Shown: positions 22,656-35,350, numbered from the stretch's first letter. The stretch is 64,000 bases of DNA from Diphasiastrum complanatum (GCA_029204225.1 CM055110.1:43981328-44045327), one strand, 5' to 3'. A program made the numbers and translations. The notes: a model not told the origin generated them from the letters alone.

Positions 22656-23869
22656 TTATGAGTTTATATCAATTTCTTGATTTTCGATCCTGTTGTTATT
22701 TTTGATACCTGTATCAAAAAAAATTTCGATACTTGGATCAGAAACCTCTTGAGCTTTCCCCTTGTAGTTGATAAATCGAATTTCCACAAAGATGACATTT
22801 CTGCTTGTGAATGATTTTTTTGTTTCCAGATTGTAGAGCTTGTATGCCTTGGGATCTAGGGAGTAGCCAACAAAAATCGATTTTATGCTTTTGTCATCCA
22901 GCTTCTTCCTGAGATCTTCAGGGATCTGAGCATAAGTGATGCAACCAAACACTCTAATATTTTTGAGTGATGGTTTTGATCCTATCCACACTCATAAGGT
23001 GTCTTTCCATTCAATGCTTTGGTGATGGATCAATTTTGTAGGTAGGCAGCTATAGTAACAATTTCTGTCCAAAATTTCTTCGGAAGAGAGGCATGGGCTA
23101 GCATGCTCTTGGCACTTTCGATAAGTGTTCGATTCTTCTGTGCAGCTACACCATTGGACTGAGGTGAGTAGCTTGTTGTGACTTGTTGATGTATTTCTTT
23201 GGCCTTACAAAACTCTTTAAATTCGGTGGAGATAAATTCCCCCCTTCCATCTATGCGTAGAGCTTCAATCTTCCTCTGGGTCTGATTTTCAATACAAGCT
23301 TTGAACTACGTGAAGAACTTGAATGCCTCTGATTTGTTCTTCAGGAAGTTGGTTGCAGTCCTTCGAGAGAAGTCATTGATGAAGGTTAGGAGGCATAGAG
23401 CTCCCCCTTTAGAAGCGGTCTGCGGGCCACAGTTATTGATATGTATAAGATCGAGTAGGCCCTTGGAAGTATGAACTGATTCTGAAAAGAACAAACTTCT
23501 TGCATGCTTGCTGATTATATAGCTTTCACATGAAAAAGTTGGCTTGCCAACAGTAGGCAGATCTTGTACTAGTTTCTGAGTTGACATTTGTTGAATACTG
23601 TTGAAATTCAAATGGCCTGATTTGAAATGCCAAAGCATATTAGATGAATTGGAAGTAGAAGTGTGAAAAGCTTGAATGTTGGAAGAATAATAGTTGCTAA
23701 GTTTGTAGAGGTTGCCACTTCTTCTCACAAAAGCTAGAAATTTTTGAGCTTTGTTAAGTATGGTGCAGCCATTTGCATCGAATTCGACCCTCTGACCTGA
23801 ATCAATGATTTTGCTAACTAAGAGCAGATTCTTGGTCAGATTTGAGACGTGGAGGACGTTGGACAGCAA
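22656..23869 (-). pseudogene. Copia family 3 protease-integrase region
   Basis: Frame 23869-23306 has NVLHVSNLTKNLLLVSKI (end of the protease module), a GAG-pre-integrase block (WHFKSGHLNFNSIQQM) and the integrase start with FINDFSRRTATNFLKNKSEA. Frame 22991-22656 has the integrase C-terminal GCITYAQIPEDLRKKLDDKS, IFVGYS and SRNVIFVE motifs. Zinc-finger Cys/His ligands are partly lost. The upstream part is removed by the family 2 insertion at 23943. Confidence 0.8.
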
Positions 23870-23942
23870 CTTGACTTCACCCTTTTGAAATTCGATTATG
23901 ATTGTTCCTTCACCTTGAATCGAATGTGATGAGTTGTCTCCG

Positions 23943-24419
23943 TGTTAGAACCCAAAAGGATTGCCTCTAAGATGAGGATAGAAGAACACAATAGGAGAGA
24001 CTACAGAACCAAGCCACCCAACCAATCCTAGATCAAAACATGACCTAGCCCCCAAGCCATGCCATGAGAAGCAAGAGGAGAAGAGAACCTGGTGACCTAA
24101 ACCCAATATGTCGACAGGGAAAATCCCCACCTCCTTATATAGAGAGTAGAGTCCTGTGCATGAAACCATGCAACCCCCATGCAGGTCAACTATAAATAGG
24201 TCTCATCTCTTCATGCAGTCCTCCTGCCTATATCTGTCACACAGACATGCAATGCTCCAAATGTCTCAATTAGAGTGTCTGGGTCCTCTCAAGGTAATTA
24301 GTCACAAACAAGCCTTGACATGGAATTAAATCACGGCATGACCAATAATCTCGAGTACTGGAGGGTTGGTCTACCCTATTAGGACTATTCCAGGTCCTTA
24401 ACCGAATATGGCCATAACA
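23943..24419 (-). repeat. LTR of retrotransposon family 2 (3' LTR, minus orientation)
   Basis: The 477-bp block is bounded by TGTTAGAACC and GGCCATAACA. The following TTCTTCCCTCCTTAAAC is a polypurine tract on the minus strand, so this is the 3' LTR of a minus-oriented element. It is inserted in the pol region of family 3. Confidence 0.75.
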
Positions 24420-26990
24420 TTCTTCCCTCCTTAAACTGCTTCTATCCTTAGAAGCTCCAAAAAAATAGAAAAGAATTACAAGAACAGTTCCTTTAACTTA
24501 CAATATTAACCGAGGAAAACATCTTTCTTAGTCTGACTTCCATATCAAACAAGTACTCAGAGATAAATCTATTTCCAATAGTTAACCTCTGTTTTGGAAT
24601 GCGACTCAAGTTTGCAAAAAGTACACTAAGCAATGAATTTCTCAATTAGGTTACACTCAACACAAGTTAGTAACATCACCTTCATGTAAAACACTTACAT
24701 GAACACTGAGTGAAATATTCCCTAACTTAGGAGATTAAAATTCATAGAGAAATAATAATAATTACAATCTAAAATTATCTACAAACTCTGGCAGACAATT
24801 TATAAAAATCTTCCAAGTACAACTATCCTTAGAATCCAATTCTAAGATATGATAATTCATTCAAGTAGAATCTCTAGGCGAATCATTAAGATAAAGAATG
24901 ATAAAAACTCAACTCTGAATATCCCATATACTCTTTTAAGTTAGACACTCCTGTTTCTAGCATCATATGCAAGAGATAATAGCAATCATTCATCTTCATA
25001 GACTTGTCTGTCTTCTATGGTAACTGGAGATCCAATCAAACGAATAACTGTACTCAAGCATCTGCAGACCATAAACAATAGTAGAATAACATCCACTAGA
25101 ATAGTTAAATTCTCCACAAATAAATACTTATCTTGCGAGAATGTCTGGAGTAGAATTATTCAAAACACTGATTTGAATTCTTACTCAAATAATAGATCAA
25201 GAATTAATCATCACACTTAGGAATCATTACAATTCCTTATAGTCCTTTGACAATAATTAAGTACCTGTTTATGATCCGTCAATCATAAATATTCAGATTC
25301 ATATGATTTGTCAATCACAATTTTCTGGAATCCCAAAATCATACTTAATCATTTATAGGATACTGGAGTATATGTCCAACATAACTCAGAAAAAACAAGA
25401 ATTATTACAAAATCTTTCTACTAAGAAAATACTGGATTTAGAAATATTCTTCAACTAGGATTCTTAAACTGAAGTGCAAGATTCAAGGTCTATAAATCAC
25501 TGGTAATTAAAGACTGAACACATACCAAGATGACAATCATCTTCAACTACAAGAACTTTAGATTACAATCTAGAATCACATCTAGATACGCAAAGTCCTC
25601 CTAAATATCAATTGAGTTATTATTCTTGGTCCATTATGATCCGTTGTCCAATTGAGCTCTCTGGGATACAATCACTAATGAGTTGAGTCCCTTCCTTAAC
25701 TAAGGAATACTCTATCCCGAAAATACCGTATATCCAATGCACACAATTTTAAGTGATGAACCGAAATGATTCACTAATCATGCGTCTTACAGACATTATA
25801 ATTCAAAACCATCAGTTCCCGGTGAATCCACATCACACTAATCATTTTACCAATTAACTTCATCTTGGAGTAATCAACTACTCAAGCTAATTGCCAATGA
25901 TTTAGAAATCTCAAATGTCTAGGTGCAGATCTTAATTATACTAGTATGACACCACATTTAGATCCTCATCCAAACCATTTATAAGTTAATCCATAAATCT
26001 TCTATACAAAGTTTTGTTAACTCTTCAAGTATCTGTCAAAACAATACTTAATCATATGTTCATGTTCACCGACTAGGTTAAGTGCACCAAATAACTCTAG
26101 TAACCAGGAATACACAGTAGATTCATACAAGATTAATCGTGCACAAATGTGAATGATCTCACTATGACCCAGTACATAAACACATTTTTATCTGGTAGAT
26201 TCTTCCATAACCCACATATGTTACTCACATATCTCACTGAGATCTTGTAACTCAGCTACAAAGATTTTCTATTTCTCATGAGTAAATAACATATCTAGAA
26301 AATCTCTGAGACAAACAACATTCACTCTCAATAGTTTTCCAATCCAACTTACCTCTAATTACATAATTTCTTCACTCAATCAACCCCTCTGTGATCCTAG
26401 TACTAACTGAGATTAGGTTGATCCAATACAGAACTCTCAGACTTAAATTATGATCAAACTTACTTCTATTCCAATCAAAATGGAATTAGTCACCTCTGAT
26501 CTTTTACTGTACTATATTAATAGATATTGATTCAAATATCAAACCTATTCTAGATCTAGATTGTCCACAATCCCTAGAGAATCTCTCTTATTCAAAAAGT
26601 TCCAATTAGGTAACTTACTCTGAATCTATCTGAAATTACTTTCAGACCAAATCTCATTTCTATACCACAACTGGATCTCTTCCGAAAACTATGCAACCTA
26701 TAGATTTTCAAATAGAATTTTATTCCACCACTTCACCCCTCCTTTTAAAGAAATTATAAATTTCAATAAAAGTTAACTGGAAAGATGATCTATGAAAGTA
26801 TCCAAATCGAAGAAAAGTCATTAATAAGTGCATTCCAATAAAGGATTTACTCTATTACAACCTTCCCTTCAAATATTTTCAACCCTAGTGACAAAACTAT
26901 CATTCCTCTAAAATCCATTTATGCAACAAGAGGTATTCCAGGTCTAATAAATTGAAACACTTAAATCTTAAAATTTATCTGAATTCCAAG
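24420..26990 (-). mobile_element. Internal region of family 2 LTR element, non-coding
   Basis: It is homologous to the interior at 5953-9376, most clearly 25640-26960 versus 8100-9360. No gag or pol motif is found. No 5' LTR is found before the transposon module that begins near 27.4 kb, so the element is truncated. 26991-27433 holds nothing recognisable. Confidence 0.55.
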
Positions 26991-27433
26991 TCTATTCCCA
27001 CAAGTAGTCATTAGGGGAAATATGGGCTCAAAATGGGCCCTTTAAAAAATTTCACTTTAGAGAGAGGTTACGTAGAGAGAGAATGCAAACCAGTAACTTT
27101 TGGTCGCCGTTTTCCGAGTTTCCGGCCTTGCCCGACGTTTAACTAGTATGGTTAACTTCAGACAATAGCTAGCCTAGCATGAGATGTAATAACTTCTCTT
27201 TGTGCTCGTTCCGAAATTTGGGACTAGAGCTTTAAGACTGAATATCTTGGTGTGCTCAATGCAAAAACTGAAGCGGGAGAGGCAAAACTTTTGAAATCAT
27301 TGTATGCTTATAGTGAAATATGAGGTGGGATGATTTTTCAATGCGACATAAACATTACAAAAGTATGGAATGCTAGATCTATTCATATTGATTTAGTATA
27401 GGTAGATTCATTTACATGATTGTAGCTTTAACA

Positions 27434-28650
27434 ATGGCAATGTTCCATTTGCATGTTGCTCTTTCAATGGAATGCACTCCAATTATCAAGAAAAATGCGA
27501 AAGTTGTAGAGAAATAGTTAGAGAATTGAGAACGAATAAGCATATGAATATAGATTTGTGGGTGGATGGATCAATTTATCCTAATGATCAAGCTACCTAC
27601 TTGTGTCCAGATTTTAAGTCCGTAACTCATCTTTTCAAATATGTATATGAAAAAAATAGCGGATTACTTGGATATTATCAAAGGTTGCGAGATATTGGAA
27701 TGCATAGCATATCTTGTCTGAATCAACAATTACAGTTTGCTAATCAACAATTGCAACATGCAAATCAACAATTGCTTCATTATGTGCAACACACTAGTGC
27801 TGAAAACAATGCACTCAAGAATGCTATGTCAAAGTTGAATGCTACTGTCACTACTCTTTGAGGATCAAACCAAGAAATATTAGAATCCATGGAAAAGTTG
27901 TGATCCGAGAGTTTAAAATCTGTTGTTGATCTAAAAGTGATCAATAAGGCAGTGATGAAGAGAAAAAGAAAGAGAGTACCGATGAAGAATATTGATGACC
28001 TATCTACACATAGCGGCAATAAAAAAAAAGAATCCAAGCATTTAAGTATGTTGTCATCTAAACTGTTTATTTGATTTGTATATGTCATTTAAGTTTGATT
28101 TGCACTTGATAACATGGATTATTTATTTATTAAACATAATTTGAGTTTCATATGTTTGTTGCAGATCATGTTTGGTGGCAAAGAACTATTTAACAGATTG
28201 TTCATGCATTGGATCATCTTTAAGTCATGTTTTACCAAGAAAGTCAGCAAAGAAAATGATAAAAAATGCTCGGTTTGAAAAATGAAAAATGAAATTGTAG
28301 AGACTGTTTTGATTAAGGTTCAATCATACTTGGATGCGAATGTGATACAAGGTGCATGTGATGTATCTGGAATGAGCAGAAATGCTTATTCTATTTTTTT
28401 TAGAATAGTTAAAGAAGCTTTTTCCCAAGTGATGGTGAAGAAAATTAATCTTCCGTGTCCATATCGGGTAAGATTACCTAGAAATTTCTATAATGACGGA
28501 ATGTTCAAAGTAGTTGGCCAACCACTTCATATAACTGAATTATACAAATCAGAATATGGTGAGCTCAATGATATTTCGAAAGACATTCGAATTCATTACA
28601 AAAGAGAGATCCTTGTAATATATCAAAAATCTTTTACAGAAAATTATTTA
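27434..28650 (+). pseudogene. Gene T of the H3-transposon, copy F (5' half only)
   Basis: ATG 27434 starts an FHLHV peptide like the HLHVD start of copies A and C, then shifts frame into 27472-27861: DLWVDGSIYPND...KNSGLLGYYQRLRD followed by a Gln-rich coiled coil with LQ(F/H)ANQQ repeats. A basic patch (MKRKRKRV, ~27955) follows. The exon 2 block at 28282-28620 has VIQGACDVSGMSRNAY and FRIVKEAF, matching copies A and C. The catalytic Asp region onwards is deleted and the sequence passes directly into the 3' end of the convergent gene B at about 28650. It therefore cannot encode an active transposase. Confidence 0.75.
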
Positions 28651-29720
28651 ATTTTTATCATCATCCTCTTCAAGATTCAGACAGATGGTATTTTCATGAA
28701 GGAATAATCTCTTTTCATATGGATTCAAAAATTCTAAATTTTTTTTCTTACTCATATCAATGTAACCCGAATAAAGGGCCATTGCAGATGATCTTTTGGT
28801 AGTCTCATTGGGAGTATAACCCAATATCTTAATAGTCAAATCTCTCTTCACAAAAATTATTTTATATGTTCCTCTTGCGTACTTATGGCCTCCTAAACAA
28901 ACTGATAATGATTTGATGGCCATAATGACAGTGGTTGCATATGGATTATAAGATGAATGATATATACAAATCTCATTATTTTGAAAGTTTTTCAAATAAC
29001 GAGATAGAGAAACATCTTTTCTCCCAGTTGATACACCTCGGACGCCTCCATGTCTCATACCAAAGGCATTTATTTCAATAGCATCCTATAAACGAGAAAA
29101 GAAAATAAATTTAGAATGATACATAACACTACAAACTCAATAAGAAAACTGAACAATATCAATACGAATAAGAAATAAAAAAAACTGATCAATATCAATA
29201 CCAATATAATATCTACTTACCAGATTATAATTATTATAATCAATGACGTTTGCTCTGCTAATGTCATGTCCTCCAATGGCCTCTACATTTCCAGAGGGGA
29301 TATATCTAGCCCTAGGGGGATATCTTTTTTGAAATTCCAAAAATTTCTCCTCTGTAGGCAAGGTCTTTTCATAGGCTTTAGATTTTTCAATCATGGCCTC
29401 CAAGGCCTCATTGCCAGATTTTCAATTGCCATCTTTATCATAATCTATCTCACTTTCAAGGTCATCATATGAGTATTCAACAATGTCAAAAAATTCTGAT
29501 AAATTTTGAGCAAAAACTGAGAGGATTTCATCCTCTCTCAAATTCAATACATCTTATATATCATTAAATGAAATATAACATTCATTATTTACAAAATATA
29601 AAGGAACATCAAGTAGAGTTAATTGATTAACAGAAGATGCAGATGGAAGAGAACTAGTCCTATTTAAGCACCGTAAAGATAAAAAAATTCTTTTTAAGAT
29701 AATGTTCTTTCAGAACATTT
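28651..29720 (-). pseudogene. Gene B of the H3-transposon, copy F, two exons
   Basis: Exon 2 (29085-28651) follows a TTTATAG acceptor and encodes EINAFGMRHGGVRG, then SRYLKNFQNNE, TVIMAIKSLSVCLGGHKY, a KIIFVKR block and a final acidic tail. Exon 1 ends at a CTG/GTAAGTAG donor (29221/29220) and contains LPTEEKFLEFQKRY and GNVEAIGGHD. Further upstream the frame reads DVPLYFVNN, FFDIVEYSYDDLESEID, matching ITLPTYNIDNN and FLDIIDFDVDDF of copy C. In-frame stops near 29419 and 29553 show decay. Convergent with T and divergent from the H3-like gene, the same order as in copy C. The acidic, Asp/Glu-rich composition and absence of catalytic motifs leave the function open. Confidence 0.75.
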
Positions 29721-30542
29721 TCATAGGTCTTTCATTATGCGTTCCAGTATGATTTTTCTACGTATGGGATATCGGATCAGCGTGCCTAGCAGACGATGTA
29801 TTTGCTGCATTTGGACTGCGCGCATCGAATCACTATTCCAGGATCAAAATATTTTTGAAATTTTTGAACTATTGGACCCTATATGCATGATCAAAGCTTG
29901 ATTCAGAAGACTCTTCATACTGGCCAAAGTTATGCAAAATCTATCGAATCAAACTCTGATCATTCATATTGCGTCAGATATCGGATGAGCGTGCGAGAAT
30001 ACATACTATGGTTGTCAAATGCTTTATATGCGTGTTGATTAGCTATCGAGTGAGAATCTAGCCTTTGGAATTTTCCAAAATTATAAATATTGGATATTAA
30101 AAAAGTCTTATATTTAAAGCTTAACGTTGTCAATTTCAGCATTAAATGGTGGAAGTGTGATTAATTGTAGATGTGACCATACTTTATTTGAAATTAGTTC
30201 TGGTTAATTTGATCTGGACTAATCATTTTGATGACTGATGGATATTTAGATTGATTTGATTGACAAGCCTCTGAGTAATCATCATCGTTTGCAATCATTT
30301 CTGATTTTCTCTATATATACTGATCGACGACATTGAATTTTTTTTGCTTATAGTTATTTGTATCCATGTGATATCGATTCAGCGCGCTCGAAAACAACTT
30401 CTTTCAATCCGTTCCTACTCGCTCGCACCCATCCGCTACCAACTAACAAAATTGTTTAGCTCTGGTATCGCTTCGACGCGTTCGACCTGAGGTCTGATCC
30501 TAAAATCAACATTATCGCGCGCTGATCCGCTACTACACAGTA
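29721..30542. promoter_or_regulatory. Divergent intergenic region of copy F with GATATCG/GAGCGCG motifs
   Basis: About 0.8 kb separates gene B (left, minus) from the H3-like gene (right, plus). A motif near GATATCG-N3-5-AGCGCG or GAGCGTG recurs at ~29767, 29967, 30367 and 30460. The equivalent 0.8-kb region of copy C has the same motif, although the rest is little conserved. It may hold bidirectional promoter elements or transposase sites; this is inference. Confidence 0.5.
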
Positions 30543-31619
30543 ATGGCATGGACCAAGCATACAGCACGAGGGCATTAAGGTGGAATACCAATTTCAGGTG
30601 CGGGTCAGGGAAATCCACAACCACCACCTCTTCCACCACCACCTCCTCCTAGGCCAAGGGGCAGAAGAAGAGACCCACCCTGGCTCAAGGATATTCGGAA
30701 GCTTCAAAAGACAAACAATCTTCTGATTCCAAAATCTCACATATAGAGGTCCATCAGGCAGGTGACAAGAAGTCTATCTACAGATGTGAGATGGACAGTA
30801 ATGACAATTGAGCATTGCACATAGCATATGAGGATTTTCAGGTGAAATTTTTTTCTGATACTGCTGTTGCAGCTGTCTATGCCAAGAGGGTAACCATCAT
30901 GCCCAAGGATTTCAACATTGTGTTCAGGCTTCGAGACACATATGACAAGTTTGTTGAATACTTTAGACCTGTTCCCTCCTCTCCTCCAAAACAAGATTCA
31001 GAGAGGAGAAAACGAAAGCAATCTCAACCAACCGGGCTTGTTATTCGTATACAGAATGGGAGTGTTTCAAATAAGAGGAGGTCTCTCGACCCTCCATCTA
31101 AAGCGAGGGATTTTTCCAAGCCATCTCCTCTGAATATTATTCTTTCTTCTAGGCATTCTCCTCCTAATTCTCCTCCTAAGTCTCCTTCTTCTCCTTCCAC
31201 TCCATCTTTAACTTCTCCTACTAAATCTTCCTCTCCTAACCAATCTCCACCTCCTAAATCTCCTCCTCCTCCTAAACCCATAAATATTAGTTCCTCTCCT
31301 CCTGTTGTTGGAAGCGATTTAGATGATTTTGTTAGTGTAAAGGTAGAATCAATCTTGAATGACAATTCTTTATGTGGTTTATTAGTGTTACTTCCGTCAC
31401 CCCCTGCACTTGCCTTTGTAAATAGTTCTCAATATGTACACTATGACCAATTGTTAAACACATATCTTAAAGTATTAGGTCCTCAATATAGTTTTAGGAT
31501 GCCGAAGACCAATGTTGGTCTCCCCCTTTCTAGTTTAGATACTGGTAAATTAGAAAGTAGGGATAAAATACTAGGGAACAATGCAACTAATCATGATTCC
31601 AAAAATAAGAATAAACAAA
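30543..31619 (+). pseudogene. Histone H3-like gene, copy F (H3 domain plus linker)
   Basis: ATG 30543 starts MAWTKHTARGH, recalling the H3 tail start MARTKQTARKS, then a TAA at 30576. The same frame continues through a Pro-rich segment to WLKDIRKLQKTNNLLI, an amber codon at 30744-30746 exactly at the Gln of H3 PFQRL, and RWTVMTI. A one-base shift near 30812 leads into the long frame 30815-31633: LHIAYEDFQVKFFSDTAVAA, VYAKRVTIMPKDF and RLRD, matching H3 helices alpha2 to alpha3. A Ser/Pro/Lys-rich linker (about residues 60-165 of the frame) follows, then a PSPPALAF...YDQLLNTYL block resembling the region before the peptidase in copy C. The peptidase part is missing; the sequence joins copy E, in opposite orientation, at ~31620. 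Confidence 0.85.
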
Positions 31620-31629
31620 ATTTATTACC

Positions 31630-32894
31630 TTAGAAATATCAACATCTTTCTGAAGGTTGAACCACTCAAAAAATAACTTGGCATTGTATAACGTGTACCA
31701 CCCACAGCTGAATGAATCATTTTGCTGTGGTGACTGCAAAATAATTCAGCACAAAAGAAATCAATTATGAAATAGAATGAATTAGAATGAAACAATTACA
31801 TTAGAATACTGATTTCAACATGCTATTAAGAAAGACAGAGTTTACCTCCAAACTCACGATCTCTCAGTCCACGAAATGGGGAACATCTATAGGAATATAT
31901 TTACTTAAATATGACAGATATATATCTACATCCTTATGCGTATTTTTCGCCGAATTCATCTTGACACAAAAACCTTTGATACTATTATTTATAGATCTCT
32001 TAATAGAGATCAGGTTTAAACTCCAGTGGTCATTGCAAAATAAGATTGAAAGTACTTTAGCGGCAATTTTGAGAACTATTTAAATTGAAAATGTCAATGT
32101 TAATGCATAAAACAGGAAGAAGCACTTAATATATCTTACTTGGTATGATAAGGAATGACCAGATACTTTGTTGCTGGTGTGAATCCACTTGTTAGACACT
32201 ATGACAATGTGTCATTATTCTCCTTGAAGGCCTGGAGCAGAAAGTTACTCAACACCAGCAACTCATTTGATGAATCTCTTGCAATGTCAAATTGCAAGAG
32301 TGTCAACCCAGACTCTATCACAGGATCACTGATAGAAGTCCATCTGTCTTTGAGATCCAAGCAATCTAAAACTCTAAAATTATTACTAAAATCAAGTTCA
32401 TCTAGTCTAAAATAAAAAGGAGTACCAATTTTATCTACAGCATCCAATATGTCTTTCTCAAATCTAAGATACTCATCCGAATCTATTTTTTTTTTTAAAA
32501 TTTGGAGGAGGAGGAGGAGGTGGATGTGTAGTATCTACAAGAATTAAAGCGGTATCCAAAACAATTGTAGCTATATTTACAGCATTATCAACAACAACGT
32601 TATCTACAATTGATTCTGGATCAGGTTTCACAGAATCTGTGGTGTCTACAATCTTTGCTTTCTTTGGAGCTCTCTTGGGGCCACTCTGCTTCCTAGGATG
32701 CTTCGTAGGAAGATCAGTCCTATCTACAGGTGTTGGCCTGGGAGCAGAAGGCTGAGATACGTTTAACCTACAGAACCTATCCCTCATTCTCATCAGGAGC
32801 TGAAAATCCAGGGGCATTATTGTGACTCTCTTGAAATGAATGGCAAACAACAATGAATCTTCAAAAGGTAATCTTCAGCAGCCTCCTGAAGGCA
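31630..32894 (-). pseudogene. H3-Ulp1 peptidase gene, copy E
   Basis: From the right, LQEAAEDYL then, after a frameshift, FEDSLLFAIHFKRVTIMPLD and MRMRDRF form the H3 C-terminal fold; the N-terminus is cut by the copia LTR at 32895. A basic linker and Pro run end at an 11-T tract (32486-32496), where the frame shifts into DEYLRFEKDILDAVDKIGTP. Spliced blocks follow: KYLVIPYHTK, then DHWSLNLISIKR (His codon 32026-32028) with VKMNSA, and PQQNDSFSCGWYTLYNAKLF (Cys codon 31704-31706). These are the His, Asn/Asp, Gln and Cys positions of Ulp1-type (C48) cysteine peptidases. Donor AAG/GTAATA at about 31628 is identical to copy C. A TGA near 31870 and the frameshifts make this a pseudogene. Confidence 0.8.
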
Positions 32895-33710
32895 CTGAAT
32901 TGGCAAAAATCTAGCTTGGTATTTTTTATGATAGAAGTTTGTAAGTGAATCTCACATGTGTGGAGGATGTTCCCACGTGTGGAGAATTGTAAAGTAAATC
33001 AAAATGTTTGATGTAAGGGTCTCATAGAATTTCATAGTCAAGCATTTGGGTGTAGGATGTTGATAGAGTCAAATTTGGCATAGATGGCAAATTATCCATT
33101 TCCACTTGTAATGCCACTATTGAGCCAAAATAGAGCCAAACTTGTGCCAATTAGAGTGTAGACAAGTGTCATGCTTTTGTTTGATGAAGCTTAAGAGGTC
33201 CAATAGGATTTAGAGGTGGAACCTTGTGAGGTCCAATAGAAAATTGAGGTGTGCTTGAATATAGTCCAATAGAATTTAGAGGTGCATGGATCAATGGTCC
33301 AATAGGATTAAGAGGTGGCAAAGTGTGATCCAATCATAGTTAATCATAGTGGTAGCTCATGAATCTATTAGTATCATTGTACTCCTCCTTTTGGATCTAA
33401 TTGATTTTGAGATTGAGTGGATTTTGAGTGTCATTGAATTTCTAGCTTGCTCTCTCTACCCGAGAGCTCATGATGGTTTTTCTCTCTCTACCTGAGGAGA
33501 GCAGATTGTTTGTACTTAGAATACTTTTGGAACACTTCCCACACGTGTGAGTGAGAGTTGGAAGTGATTGAATGCATGTAGTAGTGTGTTTTTGCCATAG
33601 AATCAAAGATAGATCTTGAATCTCAATCTAGTCTTGATCTTGGTGCATCTACACACCTTAGGAGATCACAAGTACATGTAGTGGACAATCCACACGTGTG
33701 AAATTCAACA
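32895..33710 (+). repeat. 5' LTR of copia family 1 element B3
   Basis: The LTR is the inverted match of 18752-19569 and ends AAATTCAACA directly before the primer-binding site. It contains the CACACGTGTG motifs and the GTAGAGAGAG elements also seen in the other copies. Confidence 0.85.
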
Positions 33711-34408
33711 TGGTATCAGAGCCTACCTAAGGTTACCATGCATTTTGATCCATCTAAGTGAAAAATTTTCATCAATCTTGAGCTAGAAATTGTCAAGGCC
33801 CATTTTCCTAGCTATCTTGTTCAATTTTGGATCAAAAGAGATCAAAAGGACATTGATTGGGTCTGACCTGGTACTGTACGAAATCAGGTGCTCAGACACG
33901 TGTGAGGAACATCCAATTTCAGTTTGGGAGTTCTCTTTCATGTTTGATCCAAAAATCTTGCTAGATAGCTTGTTTTGAAGCTATTTTTGTCTAGTTTCTG
34001 ATGCAATTAGTTTCATTACATTTGGTTGAGCCAATCAAAAGTTATAATCTTTTGAAGAGGGTTAGGTAGGGCACCTAGACCTGGGTGGACACATTTGGTT
34101 TGGTCAAAAGATTGCTTGTTTGATCCAAAATCACAGTTGAATGCTTACCAATCTCATCTATATGTGAACTAGGCATTGTTTTGAGATCTTAGCCATTTTG
34201 TTTCATGCAATATCATTGTATTTGAGTCAAATTTGGTTTCTTAGTGTATTTCACACGTGCTAAGAGTGTTTGATCCTAACCTAGTGAGAATCATCTCACA
34301 GTTTGTTGCAAGATCTTGCATAGGAGATGGTAGCACACCATTATTGGATCCTATAGTGAGAGAGGAGCAACATTTTTTGTTCATCACTTTTATTTATCTC
34401 CACTTTAC

Positions 34409-35350
34409 ATGACTTCAATGAGTTCATACTTGTTGCAACCAAGTGAGAGATTGTCTACTTCCAATTATTCAATATGGAAGTTGAGGATGGAGTCCATCTT
34501 GATACTCCAAGATGTGATGGACATTGTACTTGGGATTGAGGAGGAGCCTCAAGTCCTTCAAGAAGTACAAAAATACAAGAAGAGAGCTAGGATGGCTCTC
34601 CACTACATTAAGATGAATGTCTCTAATGAGATATTGAGGGAGATTGGTGATTGTTCTACATCCAAGGAAGCTTGGGATTGTCTCAAGTCCATCTATGAGA
34701 CTAAGAACACCTCTAGGCTCCTCACTCTTAGAAATCAGATATTCCAAAGTAGTCAAAAGAGTGATGAGAGTGCATCTAATTATGTTTTGAGAGTCAAGGA
34801 TATTCATAGGGAGCTTGCATGTATTGGTGACTCAATCAATCAAAGTGAGCTAGTCCAAGTCATTCTCAATGGCTTGAGAGATGAATATGACAACCTTGTC
34901 CAATCCTATGCTATTAAGGAGGAGCTACCTAGTCTGGAGGCCCTTCAAAGTGTGCCTATTTCTGAAGAATCAAGACAAGAGTACAAACTCTTGAGGATAA
35001 ACACGCTATCACTCAATCATGATGATTGCAAAGTTCTATTTGCCAAGCACAAAGAGAGGAGTAAGAAGCAACACCATCACTTCTCTAATGACAAAGCTAA
35101 ATACCAAGATGGAGAGGAGGAGGAGGATACCTCTCATGCTTCTACTTCAAATCTCAAGAAGAAGAAGATCAAGTGCTTTTATTGTGGCAAGAAAGGCCAT
35201 TATGCCACCAATTGCTTCAAGAAGAAGAATCAACTCAATCAAGCCAACATCACCAATGAGAAAGAAGACTATATTGCAAGTGATGGAGAAGGCTCTCTTA
35301 TGGCATCAAGCCTCTCCTCTTCCACCTGTGAGAAATTGGCAAAAATCTAG
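34409..35350 (+). pseudogene. Copia family 1 Gag with zinc knuckle (B3)
   Basis: The open frame of 313 residues is the longest intact Gag of the family here. Residues 1-155 form the UBN2-like Gag domain, followed by EYDNLVQSYAIKEELPSLEA, an acidic stretch (GEEEED) and a CCHC knuckle (CFYCGKKGHYATNC, about residues 260-273). It then reads a few residues into the 3' LTR and stops. It could supply capsid protein but no enzymes; its intactness probably reflects youth. Confidence 0.8.

Larger units (their letters stand above)
20351..23942 (-). mobile_element. Copia family 3 element, truncated
   Basis: It consists of a 3' LTR (20351-20982, TGTCGG...CAACA on plus), a polypurine tract (CTCCCCCTTAATG on plus) and a decayed pol in order RNase H, reverse transcriptase, integrase, protease remnant going right. 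It is cut at 23942 by the family 2 LTR, and the gag side is not recovered further right. The 5' LTR and leader at 9377-10230 belong to a separate plus-oriented copy of the same family. Confidence 0.85.
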
